NCBI GenBank assembly: GCA_902388495.1
Contig: CABMPP010000005.1
Location: 124,001-188,000, forward strand
DNA from: an uncultured Bacteroides sp.
Lineage (GTDB): Bacteria; Bacteroidota; Bacteroidia; Bacteroidales; Bacteroidaceae
Length of the DNA: 64,000 nucleotides
Direction of reading: 5' to 3'
The position numbers were made by a program, and so were the translations under genes. The notes below the pieces were generated by a model. The model saw only the letters and a list, made by a program, of their open reading frames with translations, was not told the origin of the DNA and ran no database searches. The stretch's first letter is position 1. Each line of letters opens with the position of its first letter. Positions 9,127-17,945 of this stretch are shown one piece after another.

Positions 9127-9170
9127 AATTTCCTACTTTTCTGTTAGTAATACACAAAAGTAGGAAATTA
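9126..9170 (-). promoter_or_regulatory. Perfect hairpin sequestering the ribosome-binding site of the AAA/nuclease gene
   Basis: Arms 9126-9140 and 9156-9170 (TAATTTCCTACTTTT and its exact complement) flank a 15-base loop. On the minus-strand transcript the downstream arm contains AGGA and the first base of the AUG. Folding would hide the translation start. A second 8-base stem lies next to it (9168-9195). Confidence 0.6.
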
Positions 9171-9205
9171 TTCCCAATACGCCATTAGGGAATAAGGATT
9201 ATTAG

Positions 9206-11692
9206 CTAATCTCTTTTATCCACCGAAGTACGCAACACCAGTTTTCCGGATTTTACACCTTTAGCCTTCGCCTCAAACACAATCTCACCAGCCTGTTCTC
9301 CACTTTGTACAATAGCCGTAAGCTGGCCGCTGAAAGCAGGCATCTTGGGCAAATGGAATAAATCGAGGCTGGTGGCATCGCCGTTGGCGGCGGCACGGTA
9401 TCGTCCGGCACCTTTTACAGAGAAAGTCACCATGCGATTGTCTGCCGGACAAAGGTTACCGTCTTTATCGACCACGCGAACAGTGATGTATGCCAAGTCC
9501 TTGCCATCGGCAGATAGCTGCGTACGGTCGGCAATGACTTCCAGATGATGGGGCTTACCGGCGGTACGGATCACTTTCTCTTCGGCAGGCTTACCGGAAG
9601 CATCGTAAGCAACGACTTTTACCTCGCCCGGTTCATAAGGAACATCCATCCACATCAGACGATACCGGCGCTGCAAGGCAAGAGAGTCTTTCCCTTCCAA
9701 AGCGCGGCTTTCATCGGCAGTAAGCTTGCGTTGTTTACCATAACTCTTCCCGTTGACAAACAGTTCGGCACTGGGATAGCTGGTATAAACAAAGACGGGC
9801 GTATCCTCCCCTTCCCTGCCCGGCCACGTCCAATGCGGCAGAACGTGCAACGTATTCGCCTGCTTGTTCCACACGCTGCGATACAAATAGTAACGGTCTT
9901 TGGGCAGACTTGCCAAGTCGATAATGCCGAACACGGAACTATGACTGGGCCAGGCATCCGTATCGTAAGGAGACGGTTCGCCCAGATAATCGAAGCCCGT
10001 CCAGACGAACTGACCGATAGTCCAATTATAGTCATCCGCCAAAGCGAAATCCACATCAGGAATATTAGACCAGGAGCAGCACTCCACATCGTAGCCGGAG
10101 CATTGATGGTCATCATACTTCATACTGGCACGTTTCTCTACCGGGAATTTATAAACACCGCGCGAACTGACTGTAGAAGCCGTTTCCGAACCAAGCACTA
10201 TATTCTGAGGCAGATTCTCGTATGACTCCACATAGCGATGAGCACGATAGTTAAGTCCCGGCACATCAATCATCGCCGCAAAGCCATTGGCAAGCACACA
10301 AGAAACTTGATCCATGCCGCAAGTTACGGGGCGCGTCGGATCTTCGCGATGGCAGATGTCCTGCAGGAAAGAAGCGACTTTATACCCTTCGGGGCTGCAT
10401 TGGGTGGGAACTTCATTGCCGATACTCCACATCACCACACTGGGATGATTGCGATAATGACGCAACATATTCACCATATCCTTTTCGGCCCATTCGCCGA
10501 AATAGCGGTGATAGCCATTCTCACATTTGGCAATATCCCATTCATCGAACGGTTCCACCATCATCATGAAGCCCATTTCATCGCAGAGTTCCACCAACTC
10601 GGGTGCAGGCATATTATGGGAAGTACGAACAGCATCGCACCCCATATCTTTCAACAAAGTAAGCTGACGGCGGAGAGCAGCCACATTGACGGCAGCGCCC
10701 AACGGGCCCAAATCATGATGGTTGCATACTCCCTGAAACTTGCGATGTTTGCCATTCAGGAAGAAACCTTTATCCGCCACAATCTCGATACTGCGAATAC
10801 CGAAACGGGTGGTGTATTCATCGGTCTGCTTGCCATCGACGTAGATTTTAGATATTGCCTTATATAAATAAGGTGTCTCGGGCGACCATAATGAAGGAGC
10901 ATTCACCAGGAAGTTCTGCTCGAACGGTTGTCCGTGATTTATCTTACGGGTATTATCTTTCGTGGCGACCACCTTTCCGTCGGGCGAAACAATATCCGTC
11001 AGCATACGGATTTCTTTGTCACCGGCTCCCTCAACCGTCGTAAGCAGACGTACAGAGGCATATTCGCCGGAAACATGGGGAGTGGTAAGTTGTGTGCCCC
11101 AAACCGGTACATGAACACGCTCCGTCACCACCAGACGGACATTACGGTACAGACCAGCCCCCGGATACCAGCGGGAAGACTGGGGCTTGTTCTCCAACCG
11201 GACAGCCAACACATTGTCTTTGCCGTCACCGTTCAGCAAGTCCGTAACATCACAATGAAAAGAATTGTAGCCGAAAGGCCAGAAACAAGCTTCTTTTCCG
11301 TTGACATAGACACGGGCCTCACTCATGGCACCGTCAAAGACCAAAGTCACCTGCTTGCCGGCAGGAGCATCGAATCCTCTGCGATACCAGCCGACGCCCA
11401 CATACGGCAACCCCCCGGTACGCCCGGTCTTCACAGAAGCCGCCTTTTCGAAGTTTTGCGTAACTGCCACCTCCTGCAAATCGTTATTACGGTCGAAAGG
11501 GCCAAAGATAGCCCAATCATGAGGAATAGTTACTGTTTCCCACTTGCCGTCGTCGAAATCTGTCTGTAGCGCTTCCGCTACGTCTCCCTTGGTAAACTTC
11601 CAGTTCTTTTCCAGCAAAGTTTCTGTACGCTGCGCCATAGTCCCCAGCGAAAAGAGGGCGCAGCAAGATAAAATGAATAATGTCTTCTTCAT
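9206..11692 (-). CDS. GH2 beta-galactosidase
   Basis: An 828-residue GH2 enzyme with a cleavable signal (SLGTMAQ), probably periplasmic. The N-terminal sugar-binding domain contains WYRRGF and YVNGKEACFWPFGYNSF, followed by the immunoglobulin-like domain and the TIM barrel. Catalytic residues visible are the acid/base Glu at 427 (WSIGNEVP) and the likely nucleophile Glu at 503 (LGSETAS). FVWTGFDYLGEPSPYD and the C-terminal Ig-like domains (DUF4982-like and Big-type) are standard for Bacteroides GH2 beta-galactosidases. Next to a GH53 endo-galactanase it would release galactose from galacto-oligosaccharides. It is 31 bases after the GH53 gene and co-transcribed. GH2 covers several activities, so galactose specificity is inferred from the GH53 partner. 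Confidence 0.9.
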   Translation of the reverse strand: MKKTLFILSCCALFSLGTMAQRTETLLEKNWKFTKGDVAEALQTDFDDGKWETVTIPHDWAIFGPFDRNNDLQEVAVTQNFEKAASVKTGRTGGLPYVGVGWYRRGFDAPAGKQVTLVFDGAMSEARVYVNGKEACFWPFGYNSFHCDVTDLLNGDGKDNVLAVRLENKPQSSRWYPGAGLYRNVRLVVTERVHVPVWGTQLTTPHVSGEYASVRLLTTVEGAGDKEIRMLTDIVSPDGKVVATKDNTRKINHGQPFEQNFLVNAPSLWSPETPYLYKAISKIYVDGKQTDEYTTRFGIRSIEIVADKGFFLNGKHRKFQGVCNHHDLGPLGAAVNVAALRRQLTLLKDMGCDAVRTSHNMPAPELVELCDEMGFMMMVEPFDEWDIAKCENGYHRYFGEWAEKDMVNMLRHYRNHPSVVMWSIGNEVPTQCSPEGYKVASFLQDICHREDPTRPVTCGMDQVSCVLANGFAAMIDVPGLNYRAHRYVESYENLPQNIVLGSETASTVSSRGVYKFPVEKRASMKYDDHQCSGYDVECCSWSNIPDVDFALADDYNWTIGQFVWTGFDYLGEPSPYDTDAWPSHSSVFGIIDLASLPKDRYYLYRSVWNKQANTLHVLPHWTWPGREGEDTPVFVYTSYPSAELFVNGKSYGKQRKLTADESRALEGKDSLALQRRYRLMWMDVPYEPGEVKVVAYDASGKPAEEKVIRTAGKPHHLEVIADRTQLSADGKDLAYITVRVVDKDGNLCPADNRMVTFSVKGAGRYRAAANGDATSLDLFHLPKMPAFSGQLTAIVQSGEQAGEIVFEAKAKGVKSGKLVLRTSVDKRD

Positions 11693-11723
11693 TTTTCAGT
11701 CTAATGATTTTGAATCAGTATTA

Positions 11724-12902
11724 TTATTTAAAAGCATCCATTATCACAGTAGGACGGCCATCCTCGGTAAATGCTCCTAACCGGTACTGTCCCGGTCTAC
11801 ATTCCGGTTCCCAGTAGAACACGCCTTTGCAGCGTCCATTGGTATTCTCACGACACTCTTTCAGGATGCGGGCCAGCTGCCTCTTCCCTTCAGCCAAGAC
11901 AGATGTACTTGCCAGCTTTCCGTAATCGTCGGCACATTCCATACCGGTCTCTACCACCATCACATCACAGTTGTATTTGGCACTCAGCGCATTTATATTT
12001 TCGATGCAGTCCGTAATAATGGCATCGGCTGTATAGTTCTCTTTAGCATCACGTGACCAGTAAGGATAAAGTGACATGCCTATCATATCCCACTTACCGC
12101 CGTTCTTCTTCAATTCGTCAAAGAACCAATTGAACAAATCACGGTCCCATCCATTGTCCAAGTGAACAATAACAATGGCATCGGCAAAAACCGACTTTAC
12201 AGCATTATAGCCAGTAGCGACAAAAGCACCAAGATTAGCCCAGTTCATGGGATATATCACTTTATTAGAAGCATTTGCCGGAGCATCTTTCAATTCACGT
12301 TCTGTTACATCATAGGATGCACCGCTCAAAGCTACGTCTTTATCCCACAACATGCCCGGACGGATTTCATTGCCCACCTGTACCCATTTAGGCGTGACTC
12401 CAGCCGTTTTCAATGCCTGAAGCACACTTACTGTATGCTCACCAAGCGCTTTCTTCAAGTCTGCCAAATTTTTGCCTACCCAGGATGCAGGCTTGTTTTG
12501 TTGGGCGGGGTCGGCCCACCAGTCACTGTAATGGAAATCGACCATCACATCCATCCCTAAATCTTTGGCACGCTTGGCCTTTGCTACCAGATCGGCTGTA
12601 TTGCACCAATTATCGTGTTCTTTAGGATCAACCCATACCCTGAGACGGACAGCATCCAGCCCAAGCTCCTTCATCAGCCGAAAACAATCAGTCTCCACGC
12701 CGGAAGCATTGTAGAACTTCATTCCCTTATGCTCCATTTCGGTCACCCAACTGATGTCGGCACCTTTGGCAAAAGTAGTAGTAGGGGTATCCTCGTCATC
12801 AGGAAGTCCGCCGGTATTGGGGGCTGTCCCATTATGATTGCTGCATGCTAATATCGTAAAAGCAATGCAGAAAGAAAAAGTAAAAAACTTCATGTATCTC
12901 AT
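11724..12902 (-). CDS. GH53 endo-beta-1,4-galactanase, lipoprotein
   Basis: This 392-residue protein begins with a lipoprotein signal (AFTILACSNHNG, Cys at about 20); a start at 12893 (MKFFTFSF) is equally possible. The GH53 barrel covers about 45-390: KGADISWVTEMEHKG, DAVRLRVWV, VDFHYSDWWADPAQQ, the acid/base Glu at 179 in WVQVGNEI, and the nucleophile Glu at 318 in VVETGME. Family members cleave beta-1,4-galactan side chains of pectic rhamnogalacturonan I; as a lipoprotein it may act at the cell surface. It is the first gene of the GH53-GH2-AAA operon, with a -7 box 23 bases upstream and a LacI-type operator beyond. All key residues are present. Confidence 0.93.
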   Translation of the reverse strand: MRYMKFFTFSFCIAFTILACSNHNGTAPNTGGLPDDEDTPTTTFAKGADISWVTEMEHKGMKFYNASGVETDCFRLMKELGLDAVRLRVWVDPKEHDNWCNTADLVAKAKRAKDLGMDVMVDFHYSDWWADPAQQNKPASWVGKNLADLKKALGEHTVSVLQALKTAGVTPKWVQVGNEIRPGMLWDKDVALSGASYDVTERELKDAPANASNKVIYPMNWANLGAFVATGYNAVKSVFADAIVIVHLDNGWDRDLFNWFFDELKKNGGKWDMIGMSLYPYWSRDAKENYTADAIITDCIENINALSAKYNCDVMVVETGMECADDYGKLASTSVLAEGKRQLARILKECRENTNGRCKGVFYWEPECRPGQYRLGAFTEDGRPTVIMDAFK

Positions 12903-12924
12903 AGCAACAAATTTTAGTGTTTCG

Positions 12925-12932
12925 CAAATATA
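12925..12932 (-). promoter_or_regulatory. -7 box of the GH53-GH2 operon
   Basis: TATATTTG on the minus strand fits TAnnTTTG. No TTTG box is seen at the usual distance upstream. The expected leader is very short (about 16-25 bases). Confidence 0.6.
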
Positions 12933-12987
12933 AGAAATTAGAAGATATCGACCTAATTACATTTTATATTGTCAAAGAACAACGATA

Positions 12988-13001
12988 CGCAATCGTTTGC
13001 A
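12988..13001. promoter_or_regulatory. LacI-type operator between the GH53 operon and lacI
   Basis: CGCAATCGTTTGCA matches the reverse complement of the susC-side operator at 13 of 14 bases. It sits 55 bases from the GH53 -7 box and 134 bases before the lacI start, so it could control both directions. Confidence 0.65.
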
Positions 13002-13135
13002 CAATCTTATAACCCAATAATCCTCAATAGATAAGAGACATTTGTAGCATTCCGCTATTTTTGCAGTAAAATCAGTAAGCATATTTGTACTGCTTACGGT
13101 TTTATATTACCTTTGGCTGAAACTTTAGAAATACC

Positions 13136-14140
13136 ATGAATAAACCGCAGATAACCATCAAGGATATTGCCCGGGCGTTGAATGTCTCCCCCTCCACGGT
13201 GTCGAGGGCGCTGAAAGACAACCCGGACATCAGCCAAGAGACCCGTGACATGATCCATGCCTACGCACGCGAGCATAATTACAAGCCCAACTCACTTGCC
13301 GTGAATCTCCGAGCTAGCCGCAGCAATACCATCGGAGTGATTATTCCTCAGTTGGTGCACCACTTCTTTTCGTGCGTACTGAGCGGCATTGAGAAAGCAG
13401 CAGCCGAAGCCGGCTACAACATCATCGTGGCACAGAGCAACGAATCGTACGAGCAGGAAGTAAAAATAGTACATTCCTTCCTTGCCGCCCGCGTCTGCGG
13501 AGTGATTACTTCCCTTGCCAAAGACACTTCCCAATACGACCATTACCAGGAATTGCTGGACAACGATATTCCCATCGTCTTCTACGACCGCATCTGCACG
13601 GGACTGAAAACCGAGCGCGTAGTGGTGGACGATTATGCCGGTTCCTTCGCCGCCGTGGAGTACATGATACAGACCGGATGCAAGCGCATCCTCTTCTACG
13701 GTGCCGCCCCCCATCTGGAAATCACCAAGAACCGCCGCAACGGCTATCTGGATGCCATGAAGAAGTACAAGATTCCGGTAGACGACAGCATGATACTGTT
13801 GTGCGACACCCGCGAACGTGCCATCGCCATCACTCCCGACCTGCTGGAAAGCGAGAACCGCCCCGATGGTTTCTTTGCCATCAACGACGAAACGGCATCG
13901 GGCATCCTCTATGCCTGCAAGCTGGTAGGCGCGAAAGTTCCGGACGAAGTATCTATCTGCGGATTTACCGATGGAGCCATTGCACAAAGTACCGACCCGA
14001 AACTGACGACTGTGGAACAACATGGCGAAGAAGTGGGGAAAAGCGCTTTCTGCATTCTGATAAGCAAGCTGGAAGGTGAGGAAAAGAGCTCTAATATGAT
14101 TGTCAGAACCAATCTCGTAGTGAGAGGAACAACGAAATAA
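13136..14140 (+). CDS. LacI-family transcriptional regulator
   Basis: A 334-residue LacI/GalR-family protein. The helix-turn-helix is at about 5-27 (TIKDIARALNVSPSTVSRAL) and the hinge follows NYKPNSLAVNLRASRSNTIGVIIP. A periplasmic-binding-protein-like effector domain spans about 60-332, with FFSCVLSGIEKAAAEAGYNIIVAQS, PIVFYDR, DGFFAINDETASG and SICGFTDGAIAQSTDPKLTTVEQ. It should bind a sugar and control the palindromes at 6626 and 12988. Because both sites lie well upstream of the -7 boxes rather than over them, activation is as plausible as repression. The MFS and GH65 genes follow it in the same direction (15-base gap to MFS), forming a control-uptake-phosphorolysis unit. Confidence 0.95.
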   Translation: MNKPQITIKDIARALNVSPSTVSRALKDNPDISQETRDMIHAYAREHNYKPNSLAVNLRASRSNTIGVIIPQLVHHFFSCVLSGIEKAAAEAGYNIIVAQSNESYEQEVKIVHSFLAARVCGVITSLAKDTSQYDHYQELLDNDIPIVFYDRICTGLKTERVVVDDYAGSFAAVEYMIQTGCKRILFYGAAPHLEITKNRRNGYLDAMKKYKIPVDDSMILLCDTRERAIAITPDLLESENRPDGFFAINDETASGILYACKLVGAKVPDEVSICGFTDGAIAQSTDPKLTTVEQHGEEVGKSAFCILISKLEGEEKSSNMIVRTNLVVRGTTK

Positions 14141-14155
14141 TAAATAAAAAATATC

Positions 14156-15529
14156 ATGAAAGTAAAACCCGATTTAAGTTTCTGGAAGCTGTGGAACATC
14201 AGCTTTGGTTTTTTCGGCGTACAGATAGCGTACGCCTTGCAAAGTGCAAACATCAGCCGTATTTTCTCTACGCTGGGTGCAGACCCGCATAACCTGAGTT
14301 ACTTCTGGATATTGCCGCCATTGGCCGGTATCGTGGTACAACCTATCGTAGGTGCCGCCAGCGACAAGACGTGGACACGCTTCGGACGGCGCATCCCTTA
14401 TTTGTTTATCGGTTCGCTGGTTGCCGTACTGGTGATGTGCCTGCTTCCTAATGCGGGTAGCCTGGGCATGGCGGTGAGCACAGCCATGATCTTTGGATTG
14501 GTATCGTTGATGTTCCTCGACACCTCCATCAACATGGCCATGCAGCCTTTCAAGATGATGGTGGGCGACATGGTGAACGAAAAGCAAAAAGGACTCGCCT
14601 ACTCCATTCAGAGTTTTCTGTGCAACGCCGGCAGCCTGGTGGGTTATCTTTTCCCGTTCATCTTTGCATGGGTGGGCATCAGCAACACAGCGCCGCAGGG
14701 CGTGGTGCCCGACTCGGTGATTTACTCCTTCTATATCGGAGCTGCCATCCTGATTCTTTGCGTCATCTACACCACAGTGAAGGTGAAGGAGATGCCGCCT
14801 GCCGAATATGCCGAATATCATGGCATCAGCGAAGAGGAGGAACATGAAAAGATTAATATGTTGAAGCTGCTTGTCAAAGCACCGAAGGCGTTCTGGACGG
14901 TAGGCTTGGTACAGTTCTTCTGCTGGTTTGCCTTTATGTTTATGTGGACGTACACCAACGGCAGTATTGCTGCCAATGTATTCGATGCACCTACCGTAGA
15001 GCATCTGGTGAATGGAGTCAGCAAGATTGTGCTCGACACCAAGAGCCTGCAATACCAGGAAGCTGCCAACTGGGTAGGTGTGCTTTTTGCCGTTCAAGCC
15101 ATCGGTTCCGTGCTTTGGGCCATCTGCATACCGATGTTCAAAGACCGCCGCTTCGTTTACTCCCTCAGTCTGGTGCTGGGTGGTATAGGTTTCATTTCAA
15201 CTTATTTCGTACACAACCAGTACATGCTGTTTGTCTCTTTCGTACTGATAGGTTGCGCATGGGCGGCCATGCTAGCATTGCCTTTCACCATCCTGACGAA
15301 TGCGCTGAGCGGCGGACACATGGGCACCTACCTGGGACTGTTCAACGGCACTATCTGCATCCCGCAGATTGTAGCGGCAGCTTTGGGCGGAACGATTCTT
15401 GCCTTGTACACCCCGAAGGGAGCACTTCCCCCCGAAATCAATATGCTGGTGACGGCAGGCGTGATGCTGATCGTAGGTGCCGTCTGTGTATATTTAATTA
15501 AAGAGACGAAAGGAGACGAAAAGAAGTAG
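14156..15529 (+). CDS. MFS (SLC45/GPH-like) inner-membrane sugar transporter
   Basis: A 457-residue protein with about 12 membrane segments. The N-terminal pattern PDLSFWKLWNISFGFFGVQ, then GIVVQPIVGAASDKTWTRFGRRIPY with the MFS loop motif DKTWTRFGRR, is characteristic of the maltose/sucrose-type SLC45-like carriers of Bacteroidota. A second half begins near FWTVGLVQFFCWFAFMFMWTY. It would carry a disaccharide from periplasm to cytoplasm with protons. It lies between lacI and the GH65 gene, matching the usual LacI-MFS-GH65 order, so the substrate is probably the disaccharide cleaved by GH65. The exact sugar is not deducible from sequence. Confidence 0.92.
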   Translation: MKVKPDLSFWKLWNISFGFFGVQIAYALQSANISRIFSTLGADPHNLSYFWILPPLAGIVVQPIVGAASDKTWTRFGRRIPYLFIGSLVAVLVMCLLPNAGSLGMAVSTAMIFGLVSLMFLDTSINMAMQPFKMMVGDMVNEKQKGLAYSIQSFLCNAGSLVGYLFPFIFAWVGISNTAPQGVVPDSVIYSFYIGAAILILCVIYTTVKVKEMPPAEYAEYHGISEEEEHEKINMLKLLVKAPKAFWTVGLVQFFCWFAFMFMWTYTNGSIAANVFDAPTVEHLVNGVSKIVLDTKSLQYQEAANWVGVLFAVQAIGSVLWAICIPMFKDRRFVYSLSLVLGGIGFISTYFVHNQYMLFVSFVLIGCAWAAMLALPFTILTNALSGGHMGTYLGLFNGTICIPQIVAAALGGTILALYTPKGALPPEINMLVTAGVMLIVGAVCVYLIKETKGDEKK

Positions 15530-15585
15530 TTCATTTATCCGCAGATTTGTTTATCTTTACCGCGATAACCAGAGAAGCACACATC

Positions 15586-17913
15586 ATGAAAAGATACCTT
15601 AAAACGGATGAATGGAACATCATCGAAGACAGTTTTCATGCCGACCACCAGCGGATGTCGGAAAGTATATTCAGCCTCGGAAACGGACGCTTCGGGCAAC
15701 GGGGAAACTTTGAGGAGCCTTACAGTAGCGACTCATACCGCGGCTCGTTCGTTGCCGGCATCACCTTCCTGGACAAGACCCGCGTAGGCTGGTGGAAGAA
15801 CGGCTTCCCCGCCTACTACACCCGCATCCCCAATGCCGCCGACTGGAGCCTCATCAGCCTCCGCCTCATAGACGAGGAACTGGACCTGGCGCAGTGGGAC
15901 GTAGACAGCTTCTGTCGCCGACTGGACATGAAAGCAGGCATCTCCTACCGAGACGTAGAAGTGACCTCGCCCCGTGGAAACAAGTTACGCCTCCACGTAG
16001 AACACGTCACAGACATGGCACGTCCCGACCTCTGCCTGATAAAATACAGTGTCACCTCCCTCAACTATACCGGCAAGATATCCCTGGTACCTATTCTCGA
16101 CGGGAATATAATGAACGACACCGAGCATCCGGGCGAGAAGATATGGAACATCCTGCGCTCTGGCGCCACTGCCGATTGTGCCTACTTATGGACTCAGACC
16201 CGCCGGGAAGATGCACAAGTATGCTATGCCATGACCTACCAATTTTTCAAGAACAACCGGGAGACCATCCCCAACCCCATACGCATCGAAAAGGAGAAGC
16301 AAACGGGCTTCAGCGTAGGTACCGACGCAAAACCGGGCGACACCGTAACCCTTGTGAAATACGTAGCCATCGTCTCTTCACTCTATCACGAACGGCACGA
16401 ACTAATAGAGCAATCCATCGCCCAGGCCCGCCAGGCCAAAACCATAGGCTGGGACGCCCTGCTGGAGGAGCACCGCCAATCCTGGCAAATGATTTGGGAC
16501 GAGACCGACGTCGTCATCGAGGGAGACCCGGAAGCGCAACAAGGCATCCGATACAACATTTTCCAGCTCTATCAGACGTATCGGGGGGATGACCCGCGGC
16601 TGAACATCGGTCCGAAAGGTTTCACCGGAGAGAAGTATGGCGGCAATACTTATTGGAACACCGAGTTGTGTTGCGTGCCGTTCTTCCTGCTGTCCACTCC
16701 CAGAGAAGTGGTGAAGAACCTGCTGATATACCGCTACAACCAGTTGCCCAAGGCGATAGAGAATGCACGGAAACTGGGCTTCACGGGCGGTGCAGCGCTG
16801 TTTCCGCAGGTGACCAACAACGGCGAAGAGTGCCACAGCGAATGGGAAATAACCTTTGAGGAGGTGCACCGCAACAACATCATCGTCTTCGCCATCATAC
16901 AGCACGCGGTCTACACCGGGTCGCTGACCTATATAGCACGCTACGGGTTGGAGGTGATGATAGCCGTCTGCCGCTTCTGGGCCCAGCGGGTATCTTTCTC
17001 GGAAGCAAAGCAGAAGTACGTCATCCTCGGCGTGACCGGCCCGGACGAGTACGAGAACAACGTAAACAACAACTGGTACACCAATTACTCGTGCCAGCGT
17101 TGCCTGGCAATGACGCTGCACTACATCGAACTCATTGCCGACCGCTATCCCGACGAATATGCCCGCGTACGCCGCCTCACCGTCTTCGACCAGCAGCACG
17201 AAAGCGAGCAGTGGCGCAATATCATCGAAAACCTCTACCTGCCGGAAGATCCGGCACGCGGCATCTTCGTGCAGGACGACGGCTACCTGGACAAGCACCT
17301 GCAAACCGTCGAAGCCATTCCGCCCGAAGAGCGGCCCATCAACCAGCACTGGTCGTGGGACCGTATTCTGCGCTCGTGCTACATCAAACAGAGTGACGTC
17401 CTGCTGGGCATGTACCTTTACAACTTCCACTTCGACATAGACACCATCCGCCGCAACTTCGAGTTCTACGAGCCAATGACGGTGCACGAGTCGTCACTCT
17501 CGCCACACATCCACTCCATCCTGGCCGCCCGCATCGGACGTGTGGAGAAAGCCTACCAACTGTTCCTTCATGCCACCCGCCTCGACCTGGACGACTACAA
17601 CAACGAGGCCGACCAGGGGCTGCACATCACCTCCATGCCGGGTTCGTGGCTCGCCATTGTGCGCGGCTTTGCCGGTATGCAGGTGCTGGGCTGCCGGCTG
17701 TGCTTCGCACCCGTTATTCCACAGAAGTGGAGCTGTTACTCGTTCCAGTTGAATTATCAGGGAAGGACGATACGGATGCAGGTGGGCAAGGAGATAGAAA
17801 TCTCGCTCACAGCCGGGCAGGAAGTGGAGGTGCAAGTTTACGGAGAAAGATATGTGCTGAAACAAGGGGAGAACGTAAAAATCCCTCAGTCCACTGAAGG
17901 TAGAAAAGAATAG
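15586..17913 (+). CDS. GH65 family disaccharide phosphorylase (maltose/kojibiose/trehalose type)
   Basis: The start is taken at 15586 (MKRYLKTDEW), which matches GH65 N-termini; the frame is open 13 codons further upstream. The 775-residue product has the N-terminal beta-sandwich (ESIFSLGNGRFGQRGNFEE) and the alpha/alpha barrel. The general acid is Glu at about 488 in VTGPDEYENNVNNNWYTN, and there is a phosphate-binding region near the C-terminus. GH65 enzymes split an alpha-glucobiose with phosphate to beta-glucose 1-phosphate plus glucose in the cytoplasm. Oddity: the family motif [FY]WDTE reads YWNTE here (Asn at 358). It follows the MFS gene by 56 bases; a TATCTTTA at 15552-15559 could be an internal promoter. 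No beta-phosphoglucomutase gene is nearby. Confidence 0.9.
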   Translation: MKRYLKTDEWNIIEDSFHADHQRMSESIFSLGNGRFGQRGNFEEPYSSDSYRGSFVAGITFLDKTRVGWWKNGFPAYYTRIPNAADWSLISLRLIDEELDLAQWDVDSFCRRLDMKAGISYRDVEVTSPRGNKLRLHVEHVTDMARPDLCLIKYSVTSLNYTGKISLVPILDGNIMNDTEHPGEKIWNILRSGATADCAYLWTQTRREDAQVCYAMTYQFFKNNRETIPNPIRIEKEKQTGFSVGTDAKPGDTVTLVKYVAIVSSLYHERHELIEQSIAQARQAKTIGWDALLEEHRQSWQMIWDETDVVIEGDPEAQQGIRYNIFQLYQTYRGDDPRLNIGPKGFTGEKYGGNTYWNTELCCVPFFLLSTPREVVKNLLIYRYNQLPKAIENARKLGFTGGAALFPQVTNNGEECHSEWEITFEEVHRNNIIVFAIIQHAVYTGSLTYIARYGLEVMIAVCRFWAQRVSFSEAKQKYVILGVTGPDEYENNVNNNWYTNYSCQRCLAMTLHYIELIADRYPDEYARVRRLTVFDQQHESEQWRNIIENLYLPEDPARGIFVQDDGYLDKHLQTVEAIPPEERPINQHWSWDRILRSCYIKQSDVLLGMYLYNFHFDIDTIRRNFEFYEPMTVHESSLSPHIHSILAARIGRVEKAYQLFLHATRLDLDDYNNEADQGLHITSMPGSWLAIVRGFAGMQVLGCRLCFAPVIPQKWSCYSFQLNYQGRTIRMQVGKEIEISLTAGQEVEVQVYGERYVLKQGENVKIPQSTEGRKE

Positions 17914-17945
17914 AGAAGCAGGATTTATAAAATAAGGAGGAAGAT

